Source: Polyangiaceae bacterium (GTDB taxonomy: Bacteria > Myxococcota_A > Polyangia > Polyangiales > Polyangiaceae). From it: a DNA stretch of 64,000 nt. The stretch lies in the NCBI GenBank assembly GCA_009780955.1, contig WQZB01000001.1, positions 98,690 through 162,689 of the forward strand. Direction: 5' to 3'. Below are positions 9,889-18,785 of this stretch, piece after piece. Each line of letters begins with the position of its first letter. Position 1 is the stretch's first letter. A program made the translations under genes and the position numbers. The notes beneath the pieces were generated by a model, which was not told where the DNA came from, did not search any database, and was given only the letters and a program-made list of their open reading frames with translations.

Positions 9889-11004
9889 CTATCCATATCG
9901 CTTCGCGAAGTCCTTCATGAACGACGCAAGATCGACCACCCACTCGGGTTCGACTGCGTTGTAGATCGACGCGCGAATGCCGGAGACCGAGCGATGCCCC
10001 TTGAGACCGATCATACGCACGGCCTCTGCCTCTTTTACGAAAGCAGCCTCGAGCTCCGTTGTTGGCAGACGCCAAACAACGTTCATGATCGATCGACTGA
10101 GTGGCTCGACGGGGCACCGATAAAAGCCGCCCGATTCGTCAATGGCTTGATAAAGCACGCGTGCTTTTTCGCGATTGCGCTTCTCGACCCACAGAACGCC
10201 GCCTTCGGCTTTGAGCCACGCGAGCGTGTTTCGCACAAGGTAGATGGCGAATGTGGGAGGCGTATTGTAAAGCGACTGGTTCTCAGCATGCGTGCGGTAT
10301 TGGAAAATCGCCGGCAAGTCCTTGCGGCCTTGTTCGATCATTGATTTCTTTGCCAAAATGATGCTGACACCACTCGGGCCGATGTTTTTTTGCGCGCCAG
10401 CGTAAACGAAATCGAACTGCGTGAAGTCAACGCGGCGGCCAAGAATATCGCTCGACATGTCACACACGAGCGGCGCGGAAACCTTTGGAAACGGCTTTCT
10501 GTTGGTCACGGCGTACTCTACGCCGTGGATGGTTTCATTGCTTGTAATATGCACGTATGCAGCGCCACTCGTGAGCACGAGCTCACTTTGTTCTGGAACG
10601 CGCGCATAGGTGTTGCCTGTGCGCGTGCTCGCCGCAACGTGAACCTCGCCGCCCGAAACCACTTTGGCCATGGCGCGCCCTTCGCTGACCGCCTTGTCGC
10701 CCCAGCTGCCCATCACAACGTAGTCGGCAACTTTCCCCGGAATGAGAAAGTTCATGGCGACCTGCGCAAAAGCCGTGGATGCACCACCTTGAACAAAAAT
10801 GACGGTGTAATCTTTGGGTAGCTCGCAGAGCTCGGAGACAAGAGCCATCGCCTCGTTGTGCACCGTTTCGTAAGCTTTCCCGCGGTGCGAGTGCTCCATG
10901 ATGCTCATGCCGGAGCCGGCGAAATCGACAAGCTCGCCCTGCGCGCGCTCGAGCGCCGCAAGGGGGAGCGACGCAGGTCCCGCGTTGAAATTTTTTGCAC
11001 GCAT
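9889..11004 (-). CDS. serC: Phosphoserine aminotransferase
   Basis: Catalyses transamination of 3-phosphohydroxypyruvate with glutamate to phosphoserine in serine synthesis (and the analogous step in pyridoxal phosphate synthesis). The start KNFNAGPASLPLAAL, the cofactor-binding GGASTAFAQV, and the Schiff-base Lys in FVYAGAQKNIGPSG are diagnostic of class V SerC. The length, 371 residues, is normal. ATG 11004 is preferred because AGGAG lies about ten bases upstream inside the end of the protease gene; a GTG at 11010 is the alternative. The gene follows the S41 protease with essentially no gap, so the two are probably co-transcribed. Confidence 0.95.
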   Translation of the reverse strand: MRAKNFNAGPASLPLAALERAQGELVDFAGSGMSIMEHSHRGKAYETVHNEAMALVSELCELPKDYTVIFVQGGASTAFAQVAMNFLIPGKVADYVVMGSWGDKAVSEGRAMAKVVSGGEVHVAASTRTGNTYARVPEQSELVLTSGAAYVHITSNETIHGVEYAVTNRKPFPKVSAPLVCDMSSDILGRRVDFTQFDFVYAGAQKNIGPSGVSIILAKKSMIEQGRKDLPAIFQYRTHAENQSLYNTPPTFAIYLVRNTLAWLKAEGGVLWVEKRNREKARVLYQAIDESGGFYRCPVEPLSRSIMNVVWRLPTTELEAAFVKEAEAVRMIGLKGHRSVSGIRASIYNAVEPEWVVDLASFMKDFAKRYG

Positions 11005-11010
11005 CGTCAC

Positions 11011-14000
11011 TTAATCTCCTGGGCTACCGATAGCCTCGATTTCCTCGAAATCTGCTTCGGTCTTGGGCGTTGAGAGAAGCTCTCCGTTCGGACCGTCTTT
11101 GCGCACAATGATGCTTTTGCGGCCGACCGTGTCCGGGTTCTCGCGCGCAAAAATAGTGATGACGTTCACACCAGGGCGCAGTGGCACCTGCGTGTCAAAC
11201 GGCATGTGATGCAAGTCTTGGCCGTTGCGGTTCGAGCGGTAGAAAATTTTCTTGGTGCCGACAAACACATAGGCGTCGAGCAAGCGCTCGGCGTCGCTCG
11301 TCGTGCCTTTGATGGTTGTCGCTGCTTCCCTCGTCGCAAGGGCGGTGGGCTCTAGCTCGATGAGTGGCGGGAAGCGGCGCATGATATCGTCGAACACGAC
11401 GTTCGCAGTGGGGCCAGCGCCTTGTTCGAGCTCGGCTCCTTTGGCGAAACCGAAGCGGCCGTCGCCGAGCGAAACTTTCACCATGTCGCCTGATGCTCCG
11501 AGCACGCTGACCGCGGTGCCCGCACCGAGACGACCAAAATTGCGCGACGTGACGTTCGCTGCCTCGTAAAGCATGGCGCCGCCGGCCTTTGCCCTCATCG
11601 TGCCGCCTTTTTCCGTGATCTGCATGGGTGTCACAATGGGCATGCGAACCTTCTCGACCACGTTCTCGCGCAGATCACGATCGGCGATCGATAGCTCCAC
11701 TTTCGCTTCTTGATCCGCGAGGGCCGATTCCACATCGAAAGTGAAAACCACCCTGCGTACGTCGCCTGGCTGCATATTCGAGATGTCGAAGCGCCCGTCA
11801 CGCAAGAGCAGACCGTCGCCCGAGAGATTGCGCAGATTGGCCTGCGTCTCGAAGCTTTTGCCTTTCCCGACATTCTTCACGGACAAGTACATCGCCAATT
11901 GTTCGCCCTTTTGTACCGTGCCGTCGCCGTTGCCTTTGCGCACGTCGGCAATTTGGTAGTCGTACGCGAACACCGGGCGTTCGAGCGCACGCACCGTCGC
12001 GCGCAGCTGCTGCTGGGAAGGCGTGCGCCCACGCGCCTCGTCGAAGATGACCGTAATCCCGTCTTGGCGCGTGAGCGTTTCGCGCGGTATGCGGCACACG
12101 CGAGGCGCATTCTGCGGAAGTACCGCGGTGGACCCGGCCTTGTGTCCCTCGACTTCGCACCAGCCAAGCGGCGCGACAACCGTCTTGGACTTGCCCGGTT
12201 CAAGCCTTCCAATCACGAGCTCCTTGTTGTCGTAAAGTGCGTTGTCGCTCTTGGTGATCGCGCCGAGGCGGTACAAAGACGCGTTGCCCTTGTTCGTCAC
12301 GGTCAATTTGAGCTGCATCGATTCGCCCGCGGTTACCTCGCTACTCGGGCGATCGGTCTCGACCTTCACTTCCACGTTCGGCGGTGGAGCATTCGGTAGA
12401 GCCTCGGCAACGTCTTGTGGGGCGTCGCTCCAATCGATGCCAAGCGCTTGGAGATCGGCGGAGACCTTCTGCAGCTCCGTGGCGCGCGTTTGCTGAATGG
12501 TATCTTTCGCGGCCTTGAGCTGCTCGAGGCGCTTGCCCGGCGAAACCTTCGCGACGAGATCCCTCGCAAATTTTACGGGAAAGTCTTTGGCTGGGAAATC
12601 AGGCCCCATCTGCTCGTCGGGATCACCCCCACGCTCGCGCAGCTCGCGGCGAAGCGACTCGGGCAAGTTGTAACGGACGATCTCCGTGGGCTTCTGACCC
12701 TCGCGGATGCGCGCACTTTGCAAACTTTTCGCGAGATCACGCTCTCGGAGCATGATGCCGGCGTCAACGGTAAGGTCCATCTCTTGGTTGTCGGCGGTCA
12801 TCGGATCGAGCTCGATGTCGGGTGTGACGCCAGTGCCTTGAATCGAGATGTCGCCTGGCTCGGTGAGGTACTGCGCAATCGTCAGCTTGAGCGCCGCACG
12901 GTCGGGCAGCTCGGTGAAAACGAGCTGCACCGAGCCCTTACCGAATGTCGTCTCGCCAACGACGATGGCGCGATCGTGGTTTTTCAGCGCGCCGGCAACG
13001 ATCTCGCTTGCGCTCGCAGACGAGCCATTGACAAGAAGCGCAATCGGATAATTGGGTTCCGTGCCATCGGGATGCGCAACCTTTTCTTGGCGACCTTCGC
13101 CCGCACCCGGGTTGCCAACGGTCGCGACGATGAGTCCTGAAGCGAGAAACTTGTCGGCCACGCGCGCAGCTTGGTCGAGCAGGCCACCCGGATTGCCACG
13201 CAAGTCGAGCACCAGCCCCTTGAGCTCGCCGTTTCTCTTCAATTCGACGAGCGCGTCGTCGAGATCCTTCGATGTATTCGCCTGAAACTGCTTGATGCGC
13301 ACGTAACCAACGTTGCCGTCGAGTAAGCGTCGTTCCACGCTCGCAACCTTGATCACCTCGCGCGTAAGCTCGAATGGCTTTGGGTTCTGCCAACCATCGG
13401 GACCATCGCGGCGCAGCCACACGGTCACTTTCGTGCCGGGTGCGCCACGCAAGTGCTGAACGGCCTCGTTGAGGCCCATGTTGAGGGTAGATTCGTTGCC
13501 TATCTTCACAATGCGATCGAGCTTCTTCACCCCTGCACGCGCAGCCGGTGTGCCGGGCATGGGATTGATCACCGTGAGCTGCTGATCGCGAATCGAAATG
13601 ACAATGCCGAGACCGCCGAACTGGCCGCTCGTCGACAGATTCATTTCTCTGTATGCCTCGGGCGAGAGAAGAACGCTGTGCGGGTCGAGTGTATGAAGCA
13701 TGCCATTGCACGCGGCATACTCGACTTCGCGCAAATCAACGTCGGTGCCCTTTAGGTTCTCTTGCACGAAGCCGAGAATCTCGCGCAGGCGTGCCGACGT
13801 ATCCCAGAGCCCGAGCACGTTGTCGACACGGAACTCGCGTTCTTGCGTGTCGACACGCACCTTCATGGTGGGCTGGTTTTCTTCATGCAAAACGATGACC
13901 TGCGCTACATCGCGCTGCACAAAATTCAGCGCCGAGAGGAGCATTTCTTTTGGCCTCACGCGCTTAGGGTCAACATACTTGTCGCGAATGCTTTTGAGGA

Positions 14001-14193
14001 CCTCGTTGACGACATTGAGCTGCGTGAGATCGTAATTGGCTGGTCCGCGCGAGGATGTTGAGGTGCTAGCCGCGCTGGCCGGAGCAAGCCCGTCCCACAG
14101 CCCGCCACCGTGAAGGAGCAGAGCGAGCCAGGAAGCGAACCCGAAGGCGGCGAAGAGCGTAAGGAACTTGAACGCGCGGGCGAAGTGACGCAT
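11011..14193 (-). CDS. ctp: S41 C-terminal processing protease with PDZ and long C-terminal extension
   Basis: An exported protease that cleaves C-terminal tails of periplasmic proteins. Residues 8-28 form a membrane anchor or signal. A PDZ domain spans about 186-265 (GGLGIVISIRDQQLTVIN, GTPAARAGVKKLDRIVKIG). The S41 core follows with LVLDLRGNPGGLL, the serine in SASASEIVAGAL near 396 and the catalytic lysine in TTFGKGSVQ near 419. The protein is 1060 residues against roughly 400-700 for typical relatives. Beyond about 600 there are two CARDB/Ig-like sandwiches, an SH3-like stretch near 900 (ANVTSRNFGRLGAGTAVSVL) and a final beta domain. These additions may recruit substrates or bind the cell wall; that is inference. 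Confidence 0.92.
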   Translation of the reverse strand: MRHFARAFKFLTLFAAFGFASWLALLLHGGGLWDGLAPASAASTSTSSRGPANYDLTQLNVVNEVLKSIRDKYVDPKRVRPKEMLLSALNFVQRDVAQVIVLHEENQPTMKVRVDTQEREFRVDNVLGLWDTSARLREILGFVQENLKGTDVDLREVEYAACNGMLHTLDPHSVLLSPEAYREMNLSTSGQFGGLGIVISIRDQQLTVINPMPGTPAARAGVKKLDRIVKIGNESTLNMGLNEAVQHLRGAPGTKVTVWLRRDGPDGWQNPKPFELTREVIKVASVERRLLDGNVGYVRIKQFQANTSKDLDDALVELKRNGELKGLVLDLRGNPGGLLDQAARVADKFLASGLIVATVGNPGAGEGRQEKVAHPDGTEPNYPIALLVNGSSASASEIVAGALKNHDRAIVVGETTFGKGSVQLVFTELPDRAALKLTIAQYLTEPGDISIQGTGVTPDIELDPMTADNQEMDLTVDAGIMLRERDLAKSLQSARIREGQKPTEIVRYNLPESLRRELRERGGDPDEQMGPDFPAKDFPVKFARDLVAKVSPGKRLEQLKAAKDTIQQTRATELQKVSADLQALGIDWSDAPQDVAEALPNAPPPNVEVKVETDRPSSEVTAGESMQLKLTVTNKGNASLYRLGAITKSDNALYDNKELVIGRLEPGKSKTVVAPLGWCEVEGHKAGSTAVLPQNAPRVCRIPRETLTRQDGITVIFDEARGRTPSQQQLRATVRALERPVFAYDYQIADVRKGNGDGTVQKGEQLAMYLSVKNVGKGKSFETQANLRNLSGDGLLLRDGRFDISNMQPGDVRRVVFTFDVESALADQEAKVELSIADRDLRENVVEKVRMPIVTPMQITEKGGTMRAKAGGAMLYEAANVTSRNFGRLGAGTAVSVLGASGDMVKVSLGDGRFGFAKGAELEQGAGPTANVVFDDIMRRFPPLIELEPTALATREAATTIKGTTSDAERLLDAYVFVGTKKIFYRSNRNGQDLHHMPFDTQVPLRPGVNVITIFARENPDTVGRKSIIVRKDGPNGELLSTPKTEADFEEIEAIGSPGD

Positions 14194-14225
14194 AGGTCAC
14201 GGCATTATAGCTGCAAACGAGCAAC

Positions 14226-14249
14226 AACCCGCTTTCAAGTTGATGCGGG
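14226..14249. repeat. Solo end of the 123-bp element
   Basis: ACCCGCTTTCAAGTTGATG matches the terminal repeat GACCGCTTTCAAGTTGACG with two changes. It abuts the TAG of the methyltransferase gene at 14250. No second end is seen nearby, so this looks like a decayed or solo terminus. Confidence 0.6.
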
Positions 14250-15008
14250 CTAGCGCTTGCGAATCACGGCGACATAGAACCCACCGAAAACGGCCAGGGG
14301 CGATTCACAGAGCAGCCGCTCCGCGCGCTGGAACATTTCCCTCAAGCCTGGCACGCTCATGACGGCGGCTGCCGGCGTGACGATGCGAATCCCCCTTTTT
14401 GCTTCGACCAGGCAGCCAGGTGGGAGGATCTTCGGGAGCACCCACGGTGCATCGAAGCGCGTGTAAACTGCACTTTCGCACGTACGATCGCTAATCTTGC
14501 GTGCCGGGCCGAACCGCTTGGCGAGACCGCGGAAGCTCCACGGGTTGTAGAATTCCGCCAAAACGACGCCCCCTGGGCGCGTAACACGGGCCATTTCTTT
14601 GAGTGCTTGGCCAACATCGGGCACGTGCGCAAGCACCTTGAACGAGCAGGTCACGTCGAAGCTTGCGTCGTCGAATGGCATGTGTGTTATCGCACTTTCG
14701 TAAACGTCGAGACCGCGACAGCGCGCAAGCTTTAGCATGCCAGGTGACAGGTCGATGCCAACGGCGTGCGACGCAAATAACGCCACGCGCTCGAGGATAA
14801 GACCCGTGCCACACCCACACTCGAGGACCCGTTTGCCACGACCATAGCGTGCGCAAAGTTCGACTTCGAGATCGTCGACGAGCGCGTGGTAACCGCCTGC
14901 GTCGTTCGGACGGCGGCGGCGTTCGTAGCCTTCGCTGAATTCATTGTAGTATGCACGTGTAGCAGCGAGGTCATCGGGCACTGTCGGCATGGAACGGTCG
15001 CTGGTCAT
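14250..15008 (-). CDS. Class I SAM-dependent methyltransferase
   Basis: A 252-residue Methyltransf_11-type protein. Motif I is VLECGCGTGLILERVA (near residue 70), followed by the acidic post-I residue in AVGIDLSPGMLKLA and motif IV region ITHMPFDDASFDVTCSF. It lacks a signal peptide or membrane segment, so it is cytoplasmic. It resembles ubiquinone/menaquinone (UbiE-like) and small-molecule methyltransferases, but nothing in the sequence fixes the acceptor. It lies between the protease gene and a lipoprotein gene on the same strand, separated by 56 and 14 bases. Confidence 0.85.
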   Translation of the reverse strand: MTSDRSMPTVPDDLAATRAYYNEFSEGYERRRRPNDAGGYHALVDDLEVELCARYGRGKRVLECGCGTGLILERVALFASHAVGIDLSPGMLKLARCRGLDVYESAITHMPFDDASFDVTCSFKVLAHVPDVGQALKEMARVTRPGGVVLAEFYNPWSFRGLAKRFGPARKISDRTCESAVYTRFDAPWVLPKILPPGCLVEAKRGIRIVTPAAAVMSVPGLREMFQRAERLLCESPLAVFGGFYVAVIRKR

Positions 15009-15022
15009 TGGGCCAAGCTAGT

Positions 15023-16315
15023 CTAAAAGCAGACGCGGCGCTCGAGCCATGCCACGGACATATTCCCGTAGAGAATCCACACGCTGCCAAAAGCATCGGT
15101 CGTCATCGCAATGTCGGTCACACCGTCGCCGTCGGCAAGAACGCCCATCGACGTGAATGCGCCAGATTCATTGATGCGCCCGAGTTCAAGCACCCGACGC
15201 GATTGCGCACTCGTGCCCGATGGGCGCACGCGCGAAACCCATGCTCCGCCTCTGTCACTCAATTGGGCGCTCAATTGAGTTGTGTGCGTGGTCGCTCCGA
15301 TCGGCGCGGGATCGAGCCCGTTCGGGTAGAGCGACCAGACTGCAGGAACATCGTCTATTGGCGGATCGTGCACCTCGATGGTCGCCATGCCGAACTCGTG
15401 CATGCTTTGTGCGAGCGGCACAAGCGCATAAAGGCTACCAGCACCTCTAGCAAGCGTGACGTCGGTGCCACGTTCCGAAGGTCCGCCAACGAACAGCACT
15501 CGGTCGCTGCCAAGCACCAGGTCGGCTGCGTCGAGCGCGATGGTGCGCGCATGAACCGGGGTCATCGCCGAACGCGCATCGAGGTAAACGGCTACAGCGC
15601 CATGATCTCGTGGCAGCATGCGCACGGCGGTCGCGCCAGCGCCGTCTTCCGAGAGCTGCCGCGTTTCGCGGTCGTCGAGCGTTACGAACGCCGTGAGCAC
15701 CTCGCCCACGGCGGTGCGGCGCGTATCGAGCGTGGCAACGGCTGCGTGCCCGTTGCCTAGCGAGGCTGCGGCAATGCGCCTGCCCGGTCGGCCTTTCGCC
15801 ACGGCCTTCGTGTCACTCTCACCTATCGTTGTACGATACACGGTTCCATCGTCGCCCGTGCAATACGCAAACGGTTCGGCGATTTCACACGGCGGCCATG
15901 ACGCCGTGACGAACGACAAGGGCTTCGCAGCCGCTGCCGCACGCGGCGCCCTTGCAGCAGACGGCGCAACAATGGGAATGGGAAAGATGCGCGGTTTGCC
16001 ATGATCGTTCGTGACAAGCAATAGCTCGCGCGCCCGAACGAAAAGGGCCGCCGTACCGCGAAAGGGCTGTTCGGCAGGACCATAGACGAGACGACACGAG
16101 GACCGGACGGCGGCCACGATCGTAGTGTCGACGGGCGCAGCGTCGACGGGCGGCGGAGCGGCAGGCAACGGCTCCTTTTTGCTTGCAACGGGCGTACGAT
16201 CGGCACGTGGGATCACGCCCGCGTCGTTGGATGTACCTGCATCTCGAGAGTCACTCGAACGCGTACACGACAAAGCGGCGGCCACGAGTGCCACCCCAAA
16301 AGCTATTTCGCGCAC
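15023..16315 (-). CDS. Hypothetical lipoprotein, possible beta-propeller
   Basis: About 430 residues. From GTG 16315 the N-terminus reads VREIAFGVALVAAALSC, a lipoprotein signal with the lipobox Cys near residue 17, then an Asp/Ala/Pro-rich linker. The body contains several short segments ending in phrases such as SVWILYGNMSVAWLERR and AVYLDARSAM, suggestive of repeated beta-blades, but no known family was recognised. A longer upstream frame (to 16423) overlaps the preceding gene and would bury the signal peptide, so the GTG start, overlapping the preceding stop by 13 bases, is preferred. It is probably translated together with the DUF4403-like gene upstream. Confidence 0.7.
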   Translation of the reverse strand: MREIAFGVALVAAALSCTRSSDSRDAGTSNDAGVIPRADRTPVASKKEPLPAAPPPVDAAPVDTTIVAAVRSSCRLVYGPAEQPFRGTAALFVRARELLLVTNDHGKPRIFPIPIVAPSAARAPRAAAAAKPLSFVTASWPPCEIAEPFAYCTGDDGTVYRTTIGESDTKAVAKGRPGRRIAAASLGNGHAAVATLDTRRTAVGEVLTAFVTLDDRETRQLSEDGAGATAVRMLPRDHGAVAVYLDARSAMTPVHARTIALDAADLVLGSDRVLFVGGPSERGTDVTLARGAGSLYALVPLAQSMHEFGMATIEVHDPPIDDVPAVWSLYPNGLDPAPIGATTHTTQLSAQLSDRGGAWVSRVRPSGTSAQSRRVLELGRINESGAFTSMGVLADGDGVTDIAMTTDAFGSVWILYGNMSVAWLERRVCF

Positions 16316-17688
16316 GGCACCGTAACGGCGGCACGGCCCGTCATGCTCACGTAGACTCGAAGGTACGAAGCATGAGGGTGAACGCCGGTGACTTCCACCT
16401 TGTCGACCGCGCCTCGGAAACAACCGCTTTCAGTACCAAAGGTCAAATCCGAACTAAGCTTGTCACGAATCGGACGAATGCGATCGCCAATGTCGAGTCG
16501 CAATGCAGCGCGCGCCTGATCTCGAATTTTGTCGCTGTCGGCCATGGCCTTGAGCGACAAAAGAAGATTTCGTGTCTCGATCGTGGGCTCGAGATCGGGA
16601 ATGCGAAGCTCGTTGTCGATGACGGCAGGCTTGCCCGTCAGATAAAGATCGCCGTCGAGATCGGTCGAGATTCCGAATTTGTGCACGGGTCCCTGGATAT
16701 GCACTTTCAAGACGAGCTGCCCTTGCGATTCGTAAACTTCGGGCTTTTCGAGATACAGATCGGGATACTCCGTCGAGAAAAAGTATTTGCCGTTGGTAAA
16801 CGTTGCGCTCATGGCGCGCGTTAGCTCGTCGTAGCGGGCGGCAATCGGAATGGTGACGGTGAAAGGCCCAGGCACAATCGTGGCGACATTCGCGAGCGGT
16901 GGCAACGTTGGCCGCGGCGGCTCGGCACTGGCGACCGAAGACGATGCGGCCTTGTTCGCGGATCCGCAAGGCAGCGTTACCCGCGGCGCGATGATGAGCG
17001 CGATGTCTTTCTCGAGACCATCGGCAACAACGAGAGGACCGGCCTCGACACCGAGCACGCCGAGCTCGGCGCACGCAGTTGCGTCACCCACGTCAAAGCT
17101 CACGGGCTTTTCCATACGCGCGTAGGCTTCGCTGACCAGAGGTTTCAAATCGTACGAAAAGGCTTTGACTTGCGCGTGGATTTGTTCGCCGAGCGTTGCG
17201 TAAACGCCAGCCACGTAGTCAGCAACGGCCAGGCGGCGATCCACCGATTGCACCTTTACCTCGGTCGACTGAAGGCGCACGGTGTATTCGGTGTTCACCA
17301 CGGGTTCGGCGACCACGTGCAAGTCGAGCGGAAATTCGAGGTGACCAAAAATGGGAGCCGCAAGGCGTGCGCGCACTCGCGCGTCAATCACAACGCGTCC
17401 TTGCGAAAAGCCCACCGTAAAGTCGTCGCGGCTCCAGTCGTAGCGGCGCTCGCCGTGGAAATTGAAGCTGCCGTCACCACGGCGTGGCACTGCCTCCTCA
17501 AGCGCGCGGGCAAGTGCACCGGATGTCACGGAAACATGTGCGACCACGCGTGACGGCGTCGGATCGACCATGGGCTCGCCAGCAGTGCCAGGCGGACGTG
17601 GCGGGTAGACCGCACCGAAACGTGAGCACGACGCAACCGCGGCAATCGCAAAAGCCACGGCAATGGAAGCAACGGCACGACGAAGCAT
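16303..17688 (-). CDS. DUF4403-like lipoprotein
   Basis: A 461-residue protein with a lipoprotein signal (LRRAVASIAVAFAIAAVASC) whose Cys is at about 21. The rest is mainly beta and resembles the uncharacterised DUF4403 family of large envelope lipoproteins, in length and in segments such as FPLDLHVVAEPVVNTEYTV and the final LRVYVSMTGRAAVTVPC; this assignment is by eye. Members have been likened to lipid-binding BPI/SMP folds, so a role in envelope lipid handling is possible. It is first in a two-gene unit with the next lipoprotein and lies downstream of the terminated tRNA-Pro gene. Confidence 0.6.
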   Translation of the reverse strand: MLRRAVASIAVAFAIAAVASCSRFGAVYPPRPPGTAGEPMVDPTPSRVVAHVSVTSGALARALEEAVPRRGDGSFNFHGERRYDWSRDDFTVGFSQGRVVIDARVRARLAAPIFGHLEFPLDLHVVAEPVVNTEYTVRLQSTEVKVQSVDRRLAVADYVAGVYATLGEQIHAQVKAFSYDLKPLVSEAYARMEKPVSFDVGDATACAELGVLGVEAGPLVVADGLEKDIALIIAPRVTLPCGSANKAASSSVASAEPPRPTLPPLANVATIVPGPFTVTIPIAARYDELTRAMSATFTNGKYFFSTEYPDLYLEKPEVYESQGQLVLKVHIQGPVHKFGISTDLDGDLYLTGKPAVIDNELRIPDLEPTIETRNLLLSLKAMADSDKIRDQARAALRLDIGDRIRPIRDKLSSDLTFGTESGCFRGAVDKVEVTGVHPHASYLRVYVSMTGRAAVTVPCAK

Positions 17689-17716
17689 GGCGCACTATTG
17701 ATAGTGCGCAGTTCAC

Positions 17717-17753
17717 AAAAACAAAAACCGAAAGGCCCCGAAGGGCCCTTCGG
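17717..17753 (-). terminator. Rho-independent terminator after tRNA-Pro
   Basis: Read on the minus strand it has stem CCGAAGGGCCC, loop TTC, stem GGGGCCTTTCGG (one wobble pair) and then TTTTTGTTTTT. It starts seven bases after the tRNA 3' end and before the DUF4403-like gene. Confidence 0.85.
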
Positions 17754-17758
17754 AACCA

Positions 17759-17835
<77 letters not shown>

Positions 17836-17916
17836 AACCACCGTGTGGGCACCAGCCCAAACGGTAGACTTCGAGAACTTAGTCGCTGGCGAGCCTTGTC
17901 TGCAAGCCGTTTCGTA

Positions 17917-18774
17917 ATGCTAAACCTAGTGCCACCTGCCGTGACTAAGCGCACAAACCAAGGTCCAGTTGTCATCAAGGTTGGCGGTGAGGTTGTGCAA
18001 GGCCCGCACATGGCACTCCTTGCGGCGGACATTCAGACGATGTGCGCAGCAGCCACGCCCGTGGTGGTTGTGCATGGCGGCGGCCCGCAGGCCACGCGTC
18101 TGCAGAAGCGGCTTGGCCAAACGCCGAACATCGTTGGAGGACGGCGCATCACCGACCAAGCAACGCTCGACATCATGAAGATGACCGTGGCAGGCCAGGT
18201 CAACGTGGACCTTTGTGCTGCCCTCATCAAAGCGCGGACCAAGCCTGTTGGCCTTCACGGCGCAAGCGCATGCATAGTACACGCAACGAGGCAGCCGCCG
18301 AGAATCATCGCGGGCCAGGGACCAGACCCAATCGATTTCGGGCTGGTCGGCGACGTGGTTGGTGTCAACGATGCGCTCATCACCCTGCTCCTTGGTGCTG
18401 GCTACGTGCCCGTGCTCGCGTGCCTTGGCGCCGACGAGCACGGCGGCATCTTCAACATCAACGCCGACGCCGTTGCCAACCAAGTCGCGATCCGGCTCAA
18501 GGCACGCGCCCTCGTTCTCGTCACAGACGTGCCAGGTGTTTTGCTCGACATCGCCGATCCATCTTCACGCATCAGGCAATTGAGCGTCGCGGAAGGCAAA
18601 CGCGCCATCCACGATGGCGTCGTAACCAAAGGAATGATACCGAAGCTCGAAGAGTCGTTTGCCGCCATTGCCGAGGGTGTTGCTGCCGTGCACATCGTTG
18701 GGCATCTCGGTCCGGGCGATCTCGCGCGCGCCGTGACTGAACCAGGCAGCGTCGGCACCGTTCTTGTTGCGTGA
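17917..18774 (+). CDS. argB: Acetylglutamate kinase
   Basis: Phosphorylates N-acetyl-L-glutamate in the second step of arginine synthesis. Family marks are VVIKVGGEV (phosphate-binding Lys), VVVVHGGGPQ, the substrate stretch VGGRRITDQATLDIMKM, INADAVANQVAIRL and TKGMIPKLEE. About 285 residues, a normal length. ATG 17917 is chosen since residues before it (from GTG 17845) do not match the family; GTG 17941 is a second option. It stands alone without other arg genes. Its TGA runs into GAAAGCGGTC, the end sequence of the 123-bp repeat, only eight bases from the stop of the convergent lipoprotein gene. Confidence 0.93.
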   Translation: MLNLVPPAVTKRTNQGPVVIKVGGEVVQGPHMALLAADIQTMCAAATPVVVVHGGGPQATRLQKRLGQTPNIVGGRRITDQATLDIMKMTVAGQVNVDLCAALIKARTKPVGLHGASACIVHATRQPPRIIAGQGPDPIDFGLVGDVVGVNDALITLLLGAGYVPVLACLGADEHGGIFNINADAVANQVAIRLKARALVLVTDVPGVLLDIADPSSRIRQLSVAEGKRAIHDGVVTKGMIPKLEESFAAIAEGVAAVHIVGHLGPGDLARAVTEPGSVGTVLVA

Positions 18775-18785
18775 AAGCGGTCCTA
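18770..18785. repeat. Solo repeat end between convergent stop codons
   Basis: GTGAAAGCGGTCCTA contains GAAAGCGGTC, the outer ten bases of the 123-bp element end. It bridges the TGA of argB and the TAG of the convergent Cys-repeat lipoprotein. The match is short and could be chance, but position and phase repeat what is seen at full copies. Confidence 0.5.
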
